A stretch of DNA of 64,000 nt from a virus: IMG/VR virus record IMGVR_UViG_3300037258_000147, positions 1-64,000 of that record; one strand, written 5' to 3'. A program made the position numbers and the translations under genes. Shown here piece by piece: positions 1 through 7,675 of this stretch. Below the pieces are notes generated by a model that did no database searches, had not been told where the DNA came from, and was given only the letters and a program-made list of their open reading frames with translations. The first letter of the stretch is position 1; every line of letters begins with the position of its first letter.

Positions 1-2
1 GA

Positions 3-251
3 ACTACTGTTCAACTTCAAGACGGATCGGAAATCAACGAGTGCGAACGCTGCGGACGGTCCATTACTTGGACCAACTTCGAGATGAACGAAATTCTACC
101 GAAGGGTAAAGGCGGCGGTAAAACTGGAGGGGAAGTCAGCTTGGAAAACTGCGAGGCTTTGTGTCGCGGGTGCCATCAAGGTTCCCCGGACTCTGCCCAC
201 GGAAATAGACGGTGGCATACTGCAAAACTTAACTTGGAATCAGGACCCTAA
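3..251 (+). CDS. HNH endonuclease, C-terminal part (gene enters from the left)
   Basis: An open frame runs from the window edge to TAA at 249-251, so only the C-terminal 82 residues are visible. It has a CERCGR zinc-knuckle pair near the start, a RSITWTNFEM stretch and then CRGCHQG. These are the two Cys pairs and the loop typical of HNH/McrA-like phage nucleases. The stop overlaps the next start as TAATG, so it belongs to the rightward operon. Family level is fairly sure; the target (intron homing, packaging or repair) cannot be told. The palindrome GTCCATTACTTGGAC lies in frame at 59-73. Confidence 0.7.
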   Translation, partial: TTVQLQDGSEINECERCGRSITWTNFEMNEILPKGKGGGKTGGEVSLENCEALCRGCHQGSPDSAHGNRRWHTAKLNLESGP

Positions 252-769
252 TGATCGAACCCCTTGAATACTCCCCCGTAATTTCGGATATATTAAAGAA
301 ATTAAAGGTAAAGCCTCAGCATAAAGAAGACCTTACTCAAGAATGTTATGTTGCTTTAATCGAGAAACGGAAGCACTTAGATCACGGAATAAAAATAGGG
401 AAGGGCAAGGAATACGCGGCCTTAATCTGCCGGTCCAGAATTTTGGATTTGTGGGATAAAGAAAGCCCGAGAAACGCAGAGGATAAATTGGAAAAAGTCA
501 GGTTCGAGTCGCTGTCTGATCCTTCGGTTTACAGAAAGGCGGCGAAGGTCTGGGCAACCGAGGAGGTCCAGCCGTGTGCCACAAAAGACGAACTTGAAGA
601 CGCTATATTATCTCTCCAGTTCGATGAATATCGAGTGATTTATGAACGGTATGTCGAAGAGAAAACTCTAGAAGAAACCGCCTCGGCAATCGGAAGTAAT
701 GTTCCCGCAGTTTGGCGGCTGGAGCAAAAAGGAATCGAAGGCTTAAAGAAATATTTCGAGGTAAGTTAA
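251..769 (+). CDS. sigma-70-like RNA polymerase factor
   Basis: 172 residues. The N-terminal half contains LTQECYVALIEK followed by ICRSRILDLWDKE, resembling sigma region 2 (core binding and -10 recognition). The C-terminal half, FDEYRVIYERYVEEKTLEETASAIGSN, resembles a region 4 helix-turn-helix. Length and two-domain layout match small ECF-type or phage sigma factors. It starts with ATG overlapping the upstream TAA. If active it would redirect host RNA polymerase to phage promoters. The leftward promoters in this window look host-type (TTGACA/TATAAT), so its targets may lie elsewhere. An HTH regulator without sigma activity is the alternative. Confidence 0.6.
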   Translation: MIEPLEYSPVISDILKKLKVKPQHKEDLTQECYVALIEKRKHLDHGIKIGKGKEYAALICRSRILDLWDKESPRNAEDKLEKVRFESLSDPSVYRKAAKVWATEEVQPCATKDELEDAILSLQFDEYRVIYERYVEEKTLEETASAIGSNVPAVWRLEQKGIEGLKKYFEVS

Positions 770-772
770 CTA

Positions 773-1195
773 ATGGGACTTCTTACTACAATAACAGTAA
801 CGTGCGATAACCCCGAATGTCCTAACGGGCGGAAGGGTCCTGCGGTAATTTCCTGGGAAAAGGAGCATGTCGAATCTGGAAAAATTGAGATGCCGGAGGC
901 GGCCAAATACCTGGTTCTTCTAAACCAAAACGGGAAAATGATTACTTTTTGCACTCAATTATGCGCTTCCAGTGCTTTTTTGCCTCCTGGTTATGATATA
1001 ATGCAAAAGAAAGTCATACCAATACCAAGTACCGAGAATCTTCAAAACGCTCCCGAGAACTCCTCGGGGCTAAAAAATTGCAAGTGCGACCACCCCGTCC
1101 ATTACCACAATAAATGGGGGTGCCAAGCAGTCTTGTCTAAAGAACCTGGGGATTTTTGTAAGTGTAGTGCGCAAGGACCGGAGGGAGAGCGGTGA
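773..1195 (+). CDS. cysteine-rich protein of unknown function
   Basis: 140 residues, not recognised. It has an N-terminal CDNPECPNG zinc-knuckle-like pair, a central segment FCTQLCASSAF, and a C-terminal cluster CKCDHPVHYHNKWGCQ with CKCS close to the end. The spacing suggests two or three zinc-binding knuckles. It follows the sigma-like gene after 3 bases and its last codon overlaps the GTG start of the next gene. No signal peptide or membrane segment is visible, so it is probably cytoplasmic. DNA or protein binding through zinc is a guess. Confidence 0.6.
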   Translation: MGLLTTITVTCDNPECPNGRKGPAVISWEKEHVESGKIEMPEAAKYLVLLNQNGKMITFCTQLCASSAFLPPGYDIMQKKVIPIPSTENLQNAPENSSGLKNCKCDHPVHYHNKWGCQAVLSKEPGDFCKCSAQGPEGER

Positions 1196-1560
1196 TTACT
1201 TCCTCGGATTTTACAAAATCTCTGCTTGCCCTTGCCTGCTGGCGGGCCGCTAAAACCGATCTACACTCGTCCATGTTAGGCGTCTGCATGGTGTTTATGA
1301 ACCGGGTGAAACTAAAGTGGTACGCCGGGGATTTATACGATAACGTAACTCGCTGGCTTTCAGAAAACCCAGGCGAATTTCCAGATACCAGAGACCCTGA
1401 GTTTGAAAAACTACTAGCTAGTATAGACGCGGTATTGGCGGGAATGTATACGGACAAGACTGCCGGGGCTTTATGGTTCGCTCCAACATCTAGTCTAGAA
1501 CCTGAGGGAATTACCGGAACGGTAACCACAACAATAGGAAGTTTAGCTTTTATTCGATGA
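1192..1560 (+). CDS. SleB-like cell-wall hydrolase domain protein (degenerate)
   Basis: 122 residues beginning at GTG inside the end of the previous gene. ALACWRAAKTDLHSSML...VCMVFMNRVK parallels the 'waARtiyGEar..evanVi.NRv' core of the SleB/CwlJ hydrolase_2 family, and DKTAGALWFA parallels its 'dptgGAthF' motif. The usual catalytic Glu of the GEARGE box is not obvious, so activity is uncertain. No signal peptide is present. It may be an accessory peptidoglycan enzyme released at lysis; the main endolysin candidate is at 62.6 kb. Confidence 0.5.
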   Translation: MITSSDFTKSLLALACWRAAKTDLHSSMLGVCMVFMNRVKLKWYAGDLYDNVTRWLSENPGEFPDTRDPEFEKLLASIDAVLAGMYTDKTAGALWFAPTSSLEPEGITGTVTTTIGSLAFIR

Positions 1561-1724
1561 GCCCAATCTTTAACTACCGTTGTACTGTTTGCGGGTCCGA
1601 GACAGAGAAACTTGTCCATAAAACGGACGAACCGCCAGAGTGTTCCCAATGCGGGAACAAAACAATTCAAGTCTGGAGCACTCCTAGCCCAGCGCAGTGG
1701 AAGTGCAGTAAAGGAAGTTTGTGA
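1557..1724 (+). CDS. FmdB-type zinc-ribbon small protein
   Basis: 55 residues starting at an ATGA overlap with the previous stop. MSPIFNYRCTVCG and CSQCGN form the paired CxxC of the FmdB/CxxC_CxxC_SSSS zinc-ribbon family, at the usual positions near the N terminus. The family is common in phage and bacterial genomes as a putative regulatory protein, but its role is unknown. The palindrome GTCCATAAAACGGAC (1614-1628) is read in frame as VHKTD. Confidence 0.65.
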   Translation: MSPIFNYRCTVCGSETEKLVHKTDEPPECSQCGNKTIQVWSTPSPAQWKCSKGSL

Positions 1725-1754
1725 TGGGAATTACGACGGGGCAAGGACACGCCG

Positions 1755-2240
1755 GTGAGTAAACCAAAAACTCAGGCACAGTTGGACAAGGCTACCGACC
1801 AGCGGTTAAGAAAAACCTATAACATTTCCTTAACGGATTACAAAGTTTTGCTTAGGTCCAATTGTGGAAATTGCTGGATTTGCGGTCGTCCTCCAAACAA
1901 GTGCAGATTATCAGTAGATCATGACCATGCGTGGAAGAAAGTTAAAATTCAGTCCGAAAAATGGACTCCAGAAAAGAACAACGCGGATACGTGGTGCGTA
2001 GAAGCAGACTATCTCGGACAAAATTTTTTCGCTATCAATCCAAAGAAATCTGAAGCCGTCAAGGAACTTAAACAGCAGCTTCTTAGGGCTAGTGTTCGGG
2101 GTCTGTGTTGCGTGTGGTGCAATAGAGGTCTTCGGTACTACCACGACTCTCCCGAAATTTTGCGCTCTGCGGCTCGGTACTTGGATGATTTCTCGGACAG
2201 AAACACGATAACGCTTATAGATTCTCAAGGACGACTATGA
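1755..2240 (+). CDS. recombination endonuclease VII-like HNH nuclease
   Basis: 161 residues from GTG at 1755. CWICGRPPNKCRLSVDHDH (about residues 38-57), followed at distance by VRGLCCVWCNRGL, is the signature of the T4 endonuclease VII family: two Cys pairs holding one zinc, a DHDH catalytic motif and 'vRGlLC..CN'. The C-terminal SPEILRSAARYL helix is also typical. Roles in the family include resolving branched DNA during packaging and homing. A second member lies at 52.7 kb. The DNA between the domain halves (about residues 58-105) is longer than usual. Confidence 0.8.
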   Translation: MSKPKTQAQLDKATDQRLRKTYNISLTDYKVLLRSNCGNCWICGRPPNKCRLSVDHDHAWKKVKIQSEKWTPEKNNADTWCVEADYLGQNFFAINPKKSEAVKELKQQLLRASVRGLCCVWCNRGLRYYHDSPEILRSAARYLDDFSDRNTITLIDSQGRL

Positions 2241-2410
2241 AGCACACGATCCGAATTAAACGACATGTAATCCGGGATATAATGGCTTCTATTATCGGCG
2301 GTTGTTTTGTCGGAGCCTTAATCCACTGGTGGCTGGCTATTGTAGGGCTGGCTTTAATGGTTACTCTTTTCATTGAGGAAAGAGCAGATATTGAGGAGGA
2401 AGAAGAATGA
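2237..2410 (+). CDS. small two-helix membrane protein
   Basis: 57 residues. A basic N terminus (KHTIRIKRHVIRD) is followed by two hydrophobic stretches, IMASIIGGCFVGALIHWWLAIVG and LALMVTLFI split by a short turn, and an acidic tail EERADIEEEEE. It overlaps the previous gene by four bases and the next by four (ATGA), so it is translated as part of the operon. Inner-membrane insertion is likely. Function is unknown; holin or superinfection-exclusion roles are possible but unsupported. Confidence 0.6.
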   Translation: MKHTIRIKRHVIRDIMASIIGGCFVGALIHWWLAIVGLALMVTLFIEERADIEEEEE

Positions 2411-2772
2411 TTTATGTGTTTATAGCGGTTCTGATCGGAACATCTGTCGCTGTTTCTCTTGCGATAGACTCTTTCTCCGAAAAATTTGTCCATAAAATGG
2501 ACGACCTTCTTCTAAAATTAACGGAAGTCTCCGATAGTCTGAGCGGAATATACGAAGAGATGTACGAACTTAGCGGACATTTTATACAATTGGAGAAAAC
2601 CGCGATAATTTCAGACGAAGCCTTAGAAATCTTAAAGCGTCAGGCTGCCCGTGACCCGTCCAAAAGTATTACTAAAGACGGCCTATCTTTCTACGAAGAA
2701 GGGCTAAAAGACGGGGCCGCCGAACTAGCTAAATCTATTTTGGAACACATCAAGGAGCCAGTAAATGGGTAA
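2407..2772 (+). CDS. membrane-anchored coiled-coil protein
   Basis: 121 residues with an N-terminal hydrophobic anchor (IYVFIAVLIGTSVAVSLAI), then a helical region MDDLLLKLTEVSDSLSGIY with heptad-like spacing and an acidic/basic tail. It overlaps the upstream and downstream genes by a few bases. The palindrome GTCCATAAAATGGAC (2488-2502) is read in frame as VHKMD right after the anchor. No recognised family. Confidence 0.55.
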   Translation: MIYVFIAVLIGTSVAVSLAIDSFSEKFVHKMDDLLLKLTEVSDSLSGIYEEMYELSGHFIQLEKTAIISDEALEILKRQAARDPSKSITKDGLSFYEEGLKDGAAELAKSILEHIKEPVNG

Positions 2773-4042
2773 GACAGTTCCAGTTCCAGAAGAAAAGAAA
2801 CAGGCAATATACCGATTGAAGAGCCAGTATCCGTCTTGGAGTGGACGGACCATAGCCGAAGAGTTGGGCATGGCCCCTAGGACGGTCGAGAGGATTTTGG
2901 AGAAGAAAAACTCGGAAGTTTTTTCTGGAAGGCAAGAACTCCAATCCTTGACCGAAACCTCGGAAGTTAAGGGAGATACGTGGAACATATCTCTGCCCGA
3001 AACTAGTATTCACACACTAGAAGAACTACTGGAATACTGCAAAGTCGATTTGACGATCTGGGAAACAGAAAAATTCGTATGTAATAAGTGGGAACTCGGG
3101 TACAAAAATGACAAAAATGAGGGGGAAGTTTTACCTCTCTTCCAAGTCAAGGCTTTCCTCAAGAAGAAGAAAAATATCGAGGCTGCTATAAATGAAATCG
3201 CCGAACTCAAGGAACTTGCCAAGGAAAACTTTGAGGAGGCGCCATATAAGGTTCATATACTGTCTCCCGAAAATCTGATGCTTGAGCTAACCATGCCTGA
3301 TGTGCATTTCGGAAAACTGGCTTGGGGAGTGGAAACCGGTCACGCGAATTACGATGTTAAGATCGCCGAGTCCATTTATTGGACGGCTTTCGAGACGATT
3401 CTAAGCCGCGCCGAACACAGATGGTTCAACAACATCTTGTTTGTTGTCGGGAATGATATTTTGAATTCTGACGATATCGAAGGAAGAACGACCTCCGGAA
3501 CCTACGTTAGTTCAGACGCCCGATATCACAAGACCTTTTCAGCCGTTCGCTCTACTCAAGTCCGGGCTATTGAAAAGCTCCGAAAGATTGCCCCAGTAAA
3601 AGTAATAACTGTGCAAGGAAATCACGACCAGCTGTCCTGCTGGCACCTTGGGGATTCCTTAGAGTGCTATTTCCACAACTATGCTGATGTTGAAATCGAC
3701 AACCTGCCTAGGCAAAGAAAGTACCACGAGCATGGATTGGTAGGACTAATGTGGACCCATGGCCACAAAGCGAAGAGGACCGACTACCCAGCTTTGATGG
3801 CTGCGGAGCAACCCCAGATGTGGGGCCGGACTAAGTACCGGGAGTGTCATACTGGACACTTGCACATGACCAAAACCGACGAGCAGCACGGGTTTAGAAC
3901 CAGGATTTTACCCTCCCTGACCGCCCCTGACGATTGGCTTGCCACCAACGGCTTTGTAGGCAATCTGAGAAACGCCGAAGGATATGTCTGGTCTGGAAAA
4001 GAAGGGTTAGTCGAACAAGTTTATTACACGGTGCCTGAATGA
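2765..4042 (+). CDS. calcineurin-like metallophosphoesterase with N-terminal HTH
   Basis: 425 residues. Residues about 10-47 form a helix-turn-helix (AIYRLKSQYP...RTIAEELGMAPRTVERIL). The catalytic domain follows with the canonical metal ligands in order: PDVHFGK (about 178), VVGNDILNSDD (about 228), VQGNHD (about 284), THGHKA (about 329) and GHLHM (about 362). These five motifs define the metallophosphoesterase fold. Phage members are often annotated as DNA repair exonuclease-like or phosphoesterase proteins. Substrate is unknown. The N-terminal HTH could position the enzyme on DNA. Confidence 0.85.
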   Translation: MGKTVPVPEEKKQAIYRLKSQYPSWSGRTIAEELGMAPRTVERILEKKNSEVFSGRQELQSLTETSEVKGDTWNISLPETSIHTLEELLEYCKVDLTIWETEKFVCNKWELGYKNDKNEGEVLPLFQVKAFLKKKKNIEAAINEIAELKELAKENFEEAPYKVHILSPENLMLELTMPDVHFGKLAWGVETGHANYDVKIAESIYWTAFETILSRAEHRWFNNILFVVGNDILNSDDIEGRTTSGTYVSSDARYHKTFSAVRSTQVRAIEKLRKIAPVKVITVQGNHDQLSCWHLGDSLECYFHNYADVEIDNLPRQRKYHEHGLVGLMWTHGHKAKRTDYPALMAAEQPQMWGRTKYRECHTGHLHMTKTDEQHGFRTRILPSLTAPDDWLATNGFVGNLRNAEGYVWSGKEGLVEQVYYTVPE

Positions 4043-4275
4043 GAAAACCGCTGTCTATTTATAGTTACATTACTGGTCGGCATGACAGGAATCTTTTTCA
4101 TATCTGGTTGACTTGGCTTCTGGAACTCGGCGGTGAATTTCTTCCGTATGTCGGCCCTGGAAGAAAACCAGTTACTGGTAGGAGAAATCCCGACACCAAA
4201 CCAAGGCAGTACGAACTCAATCCAGAAAAATATGGCATGGACCCGAAGACTGGTAGTATATGGAGGAGACGATGA
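4039..4275 (+). CDS. hypothetical protein
   Basis: 78 residues, ATGA overlaps at both ends. Aromatic-rich N terminus (IYSYITGRHDRNLFHIWLTWLL) and a basic, proline-containing C terminus ending IWRRR. No motif recognised. The ATGA junctions argue it is translated rather than spurious. Confidence 0.45.
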   Translation: MRKPLSIYSYITGRHDRNLFHIWLTWLLELGGEFLPYVGPGRKPVTGRRNPDTKPRQYELNPEKYGMDPKTGSIWRRR

Positions 4276-4685
4276 CAGAATACGTGGCTGGATTTCTTTT
4301 CGATGGCTACCAAGTAGCCTTAGTAGTAAAGAACCGACCTAGCTGGCAAGCTGGGAGAATGAACGGGATTGGTGGTCATATTGAAGCCGGAGAAACCGCC
4401 CGAGAGGCCATGGCCCGAGAATTCCGGGAAGAAACTGGTTGCTCTGATCGGATTTTGTGGAAGAAATTCGCTGTTCTCTCGGGTTCAGATTTTGTAGTAA
4501 ACTTTTTCTACTCCTACGGAAATACATCAAAACTAAAAACCACAACTGATGAAAAAATAGTGGTAGTTCCAATCAGCGAAATAAATGTCAATAACTCAAT
4601 TCCAAATCTAACGTGGTTGATTCCGATGGCTAAATCCATGAACTGCGATAACGCCGAGGTGTTTTATATAACGGAGGAATCATGA
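4272..4685 (+). CDS. Nudix hydrolase
   Basis: 137 residues. I start it at ATG 4272, which has GGAGGA 7 bases upstream and overlaps the previous stop as ATGA; an ATG four codons earlier is less likely. A complete Nudix box is present at residues about 33-56: GGHIEAGE, seven residues, then REFREETG, matching Gx5Ex7REUxEExGU. Nudix enzymes cleave nucleoside diphosphates linked to another moiety. Beside a deoxyribosyltransferase and a dNTP-hydrolase-like gene, a nucleotide-pool or cap-removal role is plausible. Substrate not predictable. Confidence 0.85.
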   Translation: MTEYVAGFLFDGYQVALVVKNRPSWQAGRMNGIGGHIEAGETAREAMAREFREETGCSDRILWKKFAVLSGSDFVVNFFYSYGNTSKLKTTTDEKIVVVPISEINVNNSIPNLTWLIPMAKSMNCDNAEVFYITEES

Positions 4686-5077
4686 AAGTCTATCTAGCGG
4701 CTCAATATCCTAGACGGAATGAGATGCGGCAGGCGGCGTCTATTCTAAGGTTTAACGGAATAGAAGTCACGAGTCGTTGGCTAGAAGAAATTGCTCCTCT
4801 TACCTCGCAATTACATGACGCAAGTGCCTCCGAAAATTCTAACGGAGCCATAACCGACAAGGAGGATATTGAACGAGCAGACGCCGTTGTTCGTTTTTCC
4901 GAAAGCCCTACGTTGGGTTTGCCGCGAGGCGCCCATCACACCGAATTTGGTTTAGCTATGGGGTTGGGAAAGAAGTTGATTGTTATTGGAGGACCAGAAA
5001 ATATCTTCGACTACCTCCCGAACGTCATTCATTATTCTACTTTGACTGGTTTTCTAGACGCAGAAAAGGGAGTATGA
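4682..5077 (+). CDS. nucleoside 2-deoxyribosyltransferase-like protein
   Basis: 131 residues. It begins MKVYLAAQYPRRNEM, has an ADAVVRFSE segment, and ends with GAHHTEFGLAMGLGKKLIVIGGPENIF, the part of the family containing the catalytic Glu. This matches small phage members of the deoxyribosyltransferase superfamily that swap or remove nucleobases from deoxynucleosides. It overlaps the Nudix gene by ATGA and the next gene by ATGA, forming a nucleotide-metabolism trio. Confidence 0.75.
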   Translation: MKVYLAAQYPRRNEMRQAASILRFNGIEVTSRWLEEIAPLTSQLHDASASENSNGAITDKEDIERADAVVRFSESPTLGLPRGAHHTEFGLAMGLGKKLIVIGGPENIFDYLPNVIHYSTLTGFLDAEKGV

Positions 5078-5382
5078 CTCCGCTGCCAACTGACGCAAAG
5101 GAAAGAAAGAATATACCTATCGGGACGGGCGTGTTGGATTATTTTCCAGACGCTCTGGCTGAAGTAGCTAAAGCCTCTATCGCAGGAAACAAACAACATT
5201 TGGATGGAGAGCCTTTACACTGGGATCGTACCAAAAGCGCAGACAACGCGGACGCTTTGATTCGACATTTCCTGGAACGGGGAAAGTTCGATGTTGACTC
5301 CGTGCGACACTCTTCCAAGGTTGCATGGCGTGCGCTTGCGATTCTTCAACTAGAAATAGAAAAAGATAGGGAGAACAAATAA
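5074..5382 (+). CDS. dATP/dGTP diphosphohydrolase-like (DUF5664-type) protein
   Basis: 102 residues. The layout, GVLDYFPDALAEVAKASIAGNKQH, then EPLHWDRTKSADNADALIRHFLERG, then HSSKVAWRALAILQLE, matches the short phage family described as the N-terminal domain of dATP/dGTP diphosphohydrolases (DUF5664). Some relatives act with 2-aminoadenine genomes, but no PurZ or DatZ is visible here, so a Z-genome is not supported by this window. It probably tunes dNTP pools. Confidence 0.55.
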   Translation: MTPLPTDAKERKNIPIGTGVLDYFPDALAEVAKASIAGNKQHLDGEPLHWDRTKSADNADALIRHFLERGKFDVDSVRHSSKVAWRALAILQLEIEKDRENK

Positions 5383-5384
5383 AA

Positions 5385-6073
5385 ATGTCACGGGGCCATT
5401 ATGTAAATTTGGTTGGACAACGGTTTGGTACGAGAACGGTCATTTCTAGAGGACCTGATTTTCCGAGTAAAGGGGCCAAAGAGGACCCAACCATTATAGA
5501 GTTTATTGGAAAGTCAAATGTGATTGCGGAAATGAATACATAGGTGAGATTCAATACATTCGCACGCATCAAAATGATCCGTGTCGAAAGTGTAGCCCCG
5601 GTTTGAAAGCTCCCCGACCGGGCAGAAGAAAGCGCCCTTACGAAGCCCAATATAATGCTTGGGTAGCCCGATCTAGATATCCGATAAGCATTACTTACGA
5701 GCAGTTTGTAGAGTTTACCAAAATCCCCGAGTGTCACTATTGCGGAGCTTCTGTAATATGGACTAAGCACCGACTCAAAGATACCATAAGGGTTTCTTAT
5801 GCTTCCAATTTGGACAGGGTTGACGGTACCAAACCATACGATCTAAGTAATGTCGTAGTATGCTGCATGAGATGTAATATTGGAAAGAACACTCTTTTTA
5901 GCTACGAAGAGTGGAAGCAAATTGGAGAAGTAATTCGCTCTTGGGGTCCTTCTGGTCGATTTGGAAGAATACCAAGGAGACGACCAAAATTATCCAACAA
6001 CGGGGGCGGTAACATAGCCATACTCAAAACAGGAGAGAGCCAAAATGGCAATGATATTCACAACCAAGGATAG
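5385..6073 (+). pseudogene. HNH homing endonuclease broken by a frameshift
   Basis: The first frame (ATG 5385 to TAG at about 5542) reads LVGQRFGTRTVISRGPDF, like the start of phage 'G.rfG.l.v' HNH proteins. At about 5500-5512 the homology moves to another frame: YWKVKCDCGNEYIGEIQ, then CRKC. It continues through the open frame covering 5603-6073, with ECHYCGA and VVVCCMRCNIGKN, the HNH zinc core. One missing or extra base, real decay or a sequencing error, would join them into a protein of about 228 residues. Programmed frameshifting is possible but there is no clear slippery site. Confidence 0.6.
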
Positions 6074-6123
6074 GATTCTTCCTACCCTAAAAGTTGGAAG
6101 AAGAAGTTGAGATAACCATAACG

Positions 6124-6258
6124 ATGGACAAAGAAAATGTCTATCTCCAAATAGGACCACGAGATTGGGCGTGGAATCGAGCAACCAAAGAACTACATAG
6201 CTCCGGCACTGATTTAGGTGCTTTCAGCGGTAAAGATGCGGAGTTTTGGACGAGATAA
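6124..6258 (+). CDS. small hypothetical protein at operon end
   Basis: 44 residues: acidic/aromatic, with VYLQIGPRDWAWN in the middle. The frame is open upstream for several codons (VEITIT) with no ATG, and a 21-residue ORF (6045-6110) in another frame precedes it, so it may be the tail of a longer decayed gene. It is the last reading frame before the terminator. Confidence 0.35.
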   Translation: MDKENVYLQIGPRDWAWNRATKELHSSGTDLGAFSGKDAEFWTR

Positions 6259-6261
6259 CCA

Positions 6262-6276
6262 ATCCGAATAATGGAC
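6262..6276. repeat. GTCCA-N5-TGGAC palindrome, near copy
   Basis: ATCCGAATAATGGAC, two arm differences from the consensus. It sits between the last rightward gene and the terminator. Confidence 0.4.
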
Positions 6277-6282
6277 ACAAAA

Positions 6283-6310
6283 ATACCCACCTGATCTCTC
6301 GGGTGGGTAT
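6283..6310. terminator. bidirectional intrinsic terminator
   Basis: A perfect 9-bp stem ATACCCACC/GGTGGGTAT encloses a 10-base loop. It lies between convergent genes ending at 6258 (+) and 6329 (-). An A-run just left of the stem gives a U-tract to leftward transcripts. The rightward side has only GTTTG, so it is probably stronger for the leftward virion operon. Confidence 0.8.
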
Positions 6311-6328
6311 CGGTGTTTGTGGGGATGT

Positions 6329-7675
6329 TTACTGTTTCTTAGGGGATTCGCCGGTATCCAAGTAATCCTGCATCTTCCGTAGGATTTGAATCTGCTTTAC
6401 GGAATACATCGTGTGTCCGGAATCCTTCTGACCTTGATGACCGTTTCCTTCGTTGGCTAAGTACCCTCGAATATAGGCATCGTAGGTGGGGCCGAAACGG
6501 TCAGTTGATTTGTTCACGTCGTCCCACCAAGTTTTATTCTGCTTCTGTCTTTCAAGTTCTTGCGGGGTGAAACTCTGCATGAACTGATCGCGCAAGTTTT
6601 TCCAATATGGATCGCTGGACATACCGTGCATCAGATCGCCATACACAGCTTTCTTCAAAAGTTCAGGATTCTTCTTTAGATCGTCCGAGTAAATCTCAAT
6701 GACATTCTTACCAGGGGCCGGTGATGGAAAGTCTTTGGTTCCTGGGTCGTCTGATTTCCAATATTCTAATCCGCCTCTTTCCTTGAGACCGCGTTTCGAA
6801 CGCTCTGGATCAGCCAACACCACAACGGTATTATCCTTATTAAACGTCTTGGAGAGGCCGGGATATTTTTGCAGCACCTCTTGTAATACTTGGGAAGGCT
6901 GCGCTTGCTTGTTTTTGGGGGTTGTAGATTGAGATTTGCCGCCCATTAGAGGATCAGCGGGCAACACCCCGAGGCCTGGTGTGTCATACGAAGGCAGACC
7001 AGGAGGTTTTGGGGAGCCGGTGATGTCTATGGGTTTCTGAATGCCAAGCAATTCGAGCAGCGGACTTCTGTCCAGATTTACTTTGGAACTCGGCATGTCA
7101 GCTAGTTGTTGAATGAACGGATGATACGCTTGTTGCAGATCGTACATCTGTTTTTCTTCAGCGGGTGTGATTTTTCCTTGGGCTGCTTTGGCCAAATACT
7201 GATCGTGATAGAATTTGTAGTCCTTGACGATCTCGGCTTGTTGTTCGTCGTTGAAGTCTGCTATAGTGTTCCGATTTGCTAACGCCGTTTGGAGACCTTT
7301 GATCCCACCGTAATCGTATGCGGCTCTTCCGGATTGAGTTACCGGTGCCGACACGCTTGGGAGGTCTTTGTTGCGAGTCTCCTGATAGGTGTGCGTCAAC
7401 TCGTGGTTGAGAATTGGTGGGCCGTACAAATCTGGAGAGAGAACTTGTACTTTATACGGATCGTCGTCAGACACTTTTGCGATTGAGTTTCTGTCTAGTT
7501 CTGTTATCGGAGCAGTCTCTACTTGGCGCACTTTGCTCATATCGATTCCGCTTTGAATGAATGCAGGCACGTCGCTGTAATCGACTACATACCCAGACGG
7601 CGGAGTTACGTCTACCCTATACCCCGGGGGAGGAATAGGTTGTCCATTATTCGGACTGACGACGGGACTAGCCAT
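6329..7675 (-). CDS. virion-associated protein with HELTH zinc-metallopeptidase motif
   Basis: 448 residues, the last gene of the leftward virion operon. Residues about 88-102 read ILNHELTHTYQETRN, an HExxH zinc site. Downstream GGIKGLQTALANRNTIADFNDEQQAEIVKDY resembles the conserved 'F.. ns.eQQaeIv.dYf' segment after the HExxH of DUF4157-type proteins. The N terminus is Pro-rich; the C-terminal part contains SDPYWKNLRDQFMQSF and is mixed alpha. Position next to the ejection proteins suggests packaging in the virion. The palindrome at 7642-7656 is read as SPNNGQ. Confidence 0.6.
   Translation of the reverse strand: MASPVVSPNNGQPIPPPGYRVDVTPPSGYVVDYSDVPAFIQSGIDMSKVRQVETAPITELDRNSIAKVSDDDPYKVQVLSPDLYGPPILNHELTHTYQETRNKDLPSVSAPVTQSGRAAYDYGGIKGLQTALANRNTIADFNDEQQAEIVKDYKFYHDQYLAKAAQGKITPAEEKQMYDLQQAYHPFIQQLADMPSSKVNLDRSPLLELLGIQKPIDITGSPKPPGLPSYDTPGLGVLPADPLMGGKSQSTTPKNKQAQPSQVLQEVLQKYPGLSKTFNKDNTVVVLADPERSKRGLKERGGLEYWKSDDPGTKDFPSPAPGKNVIEIYSDDLKKNPELLKKAVYGDLMHGMSSDPYWKNLRDQFMQSFTPQELERQKQNKTWWDDVNKSTDRFGPTYDAYIRGYLANEGNGHQGQKDSGHTMYSVKQIQILRKMQDYLDTGESPKKQ
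7642..7656. repeat. GTCCA-N5-TGGAC palindrome, near copy in coding sequence
   Basis: GTCCATTATTCGGAC, one arm mismatch, within codons 7-12 of the 6329-7675 gene (SPNNGQ). Confidence 0.6.

Noticed and set aside
5074-5382. 2-aminoadenine (Z) genome
   Set aside because: Only a DUF5664-like protein is present. No PurZ, DatZ or matching polymerase is in the window.
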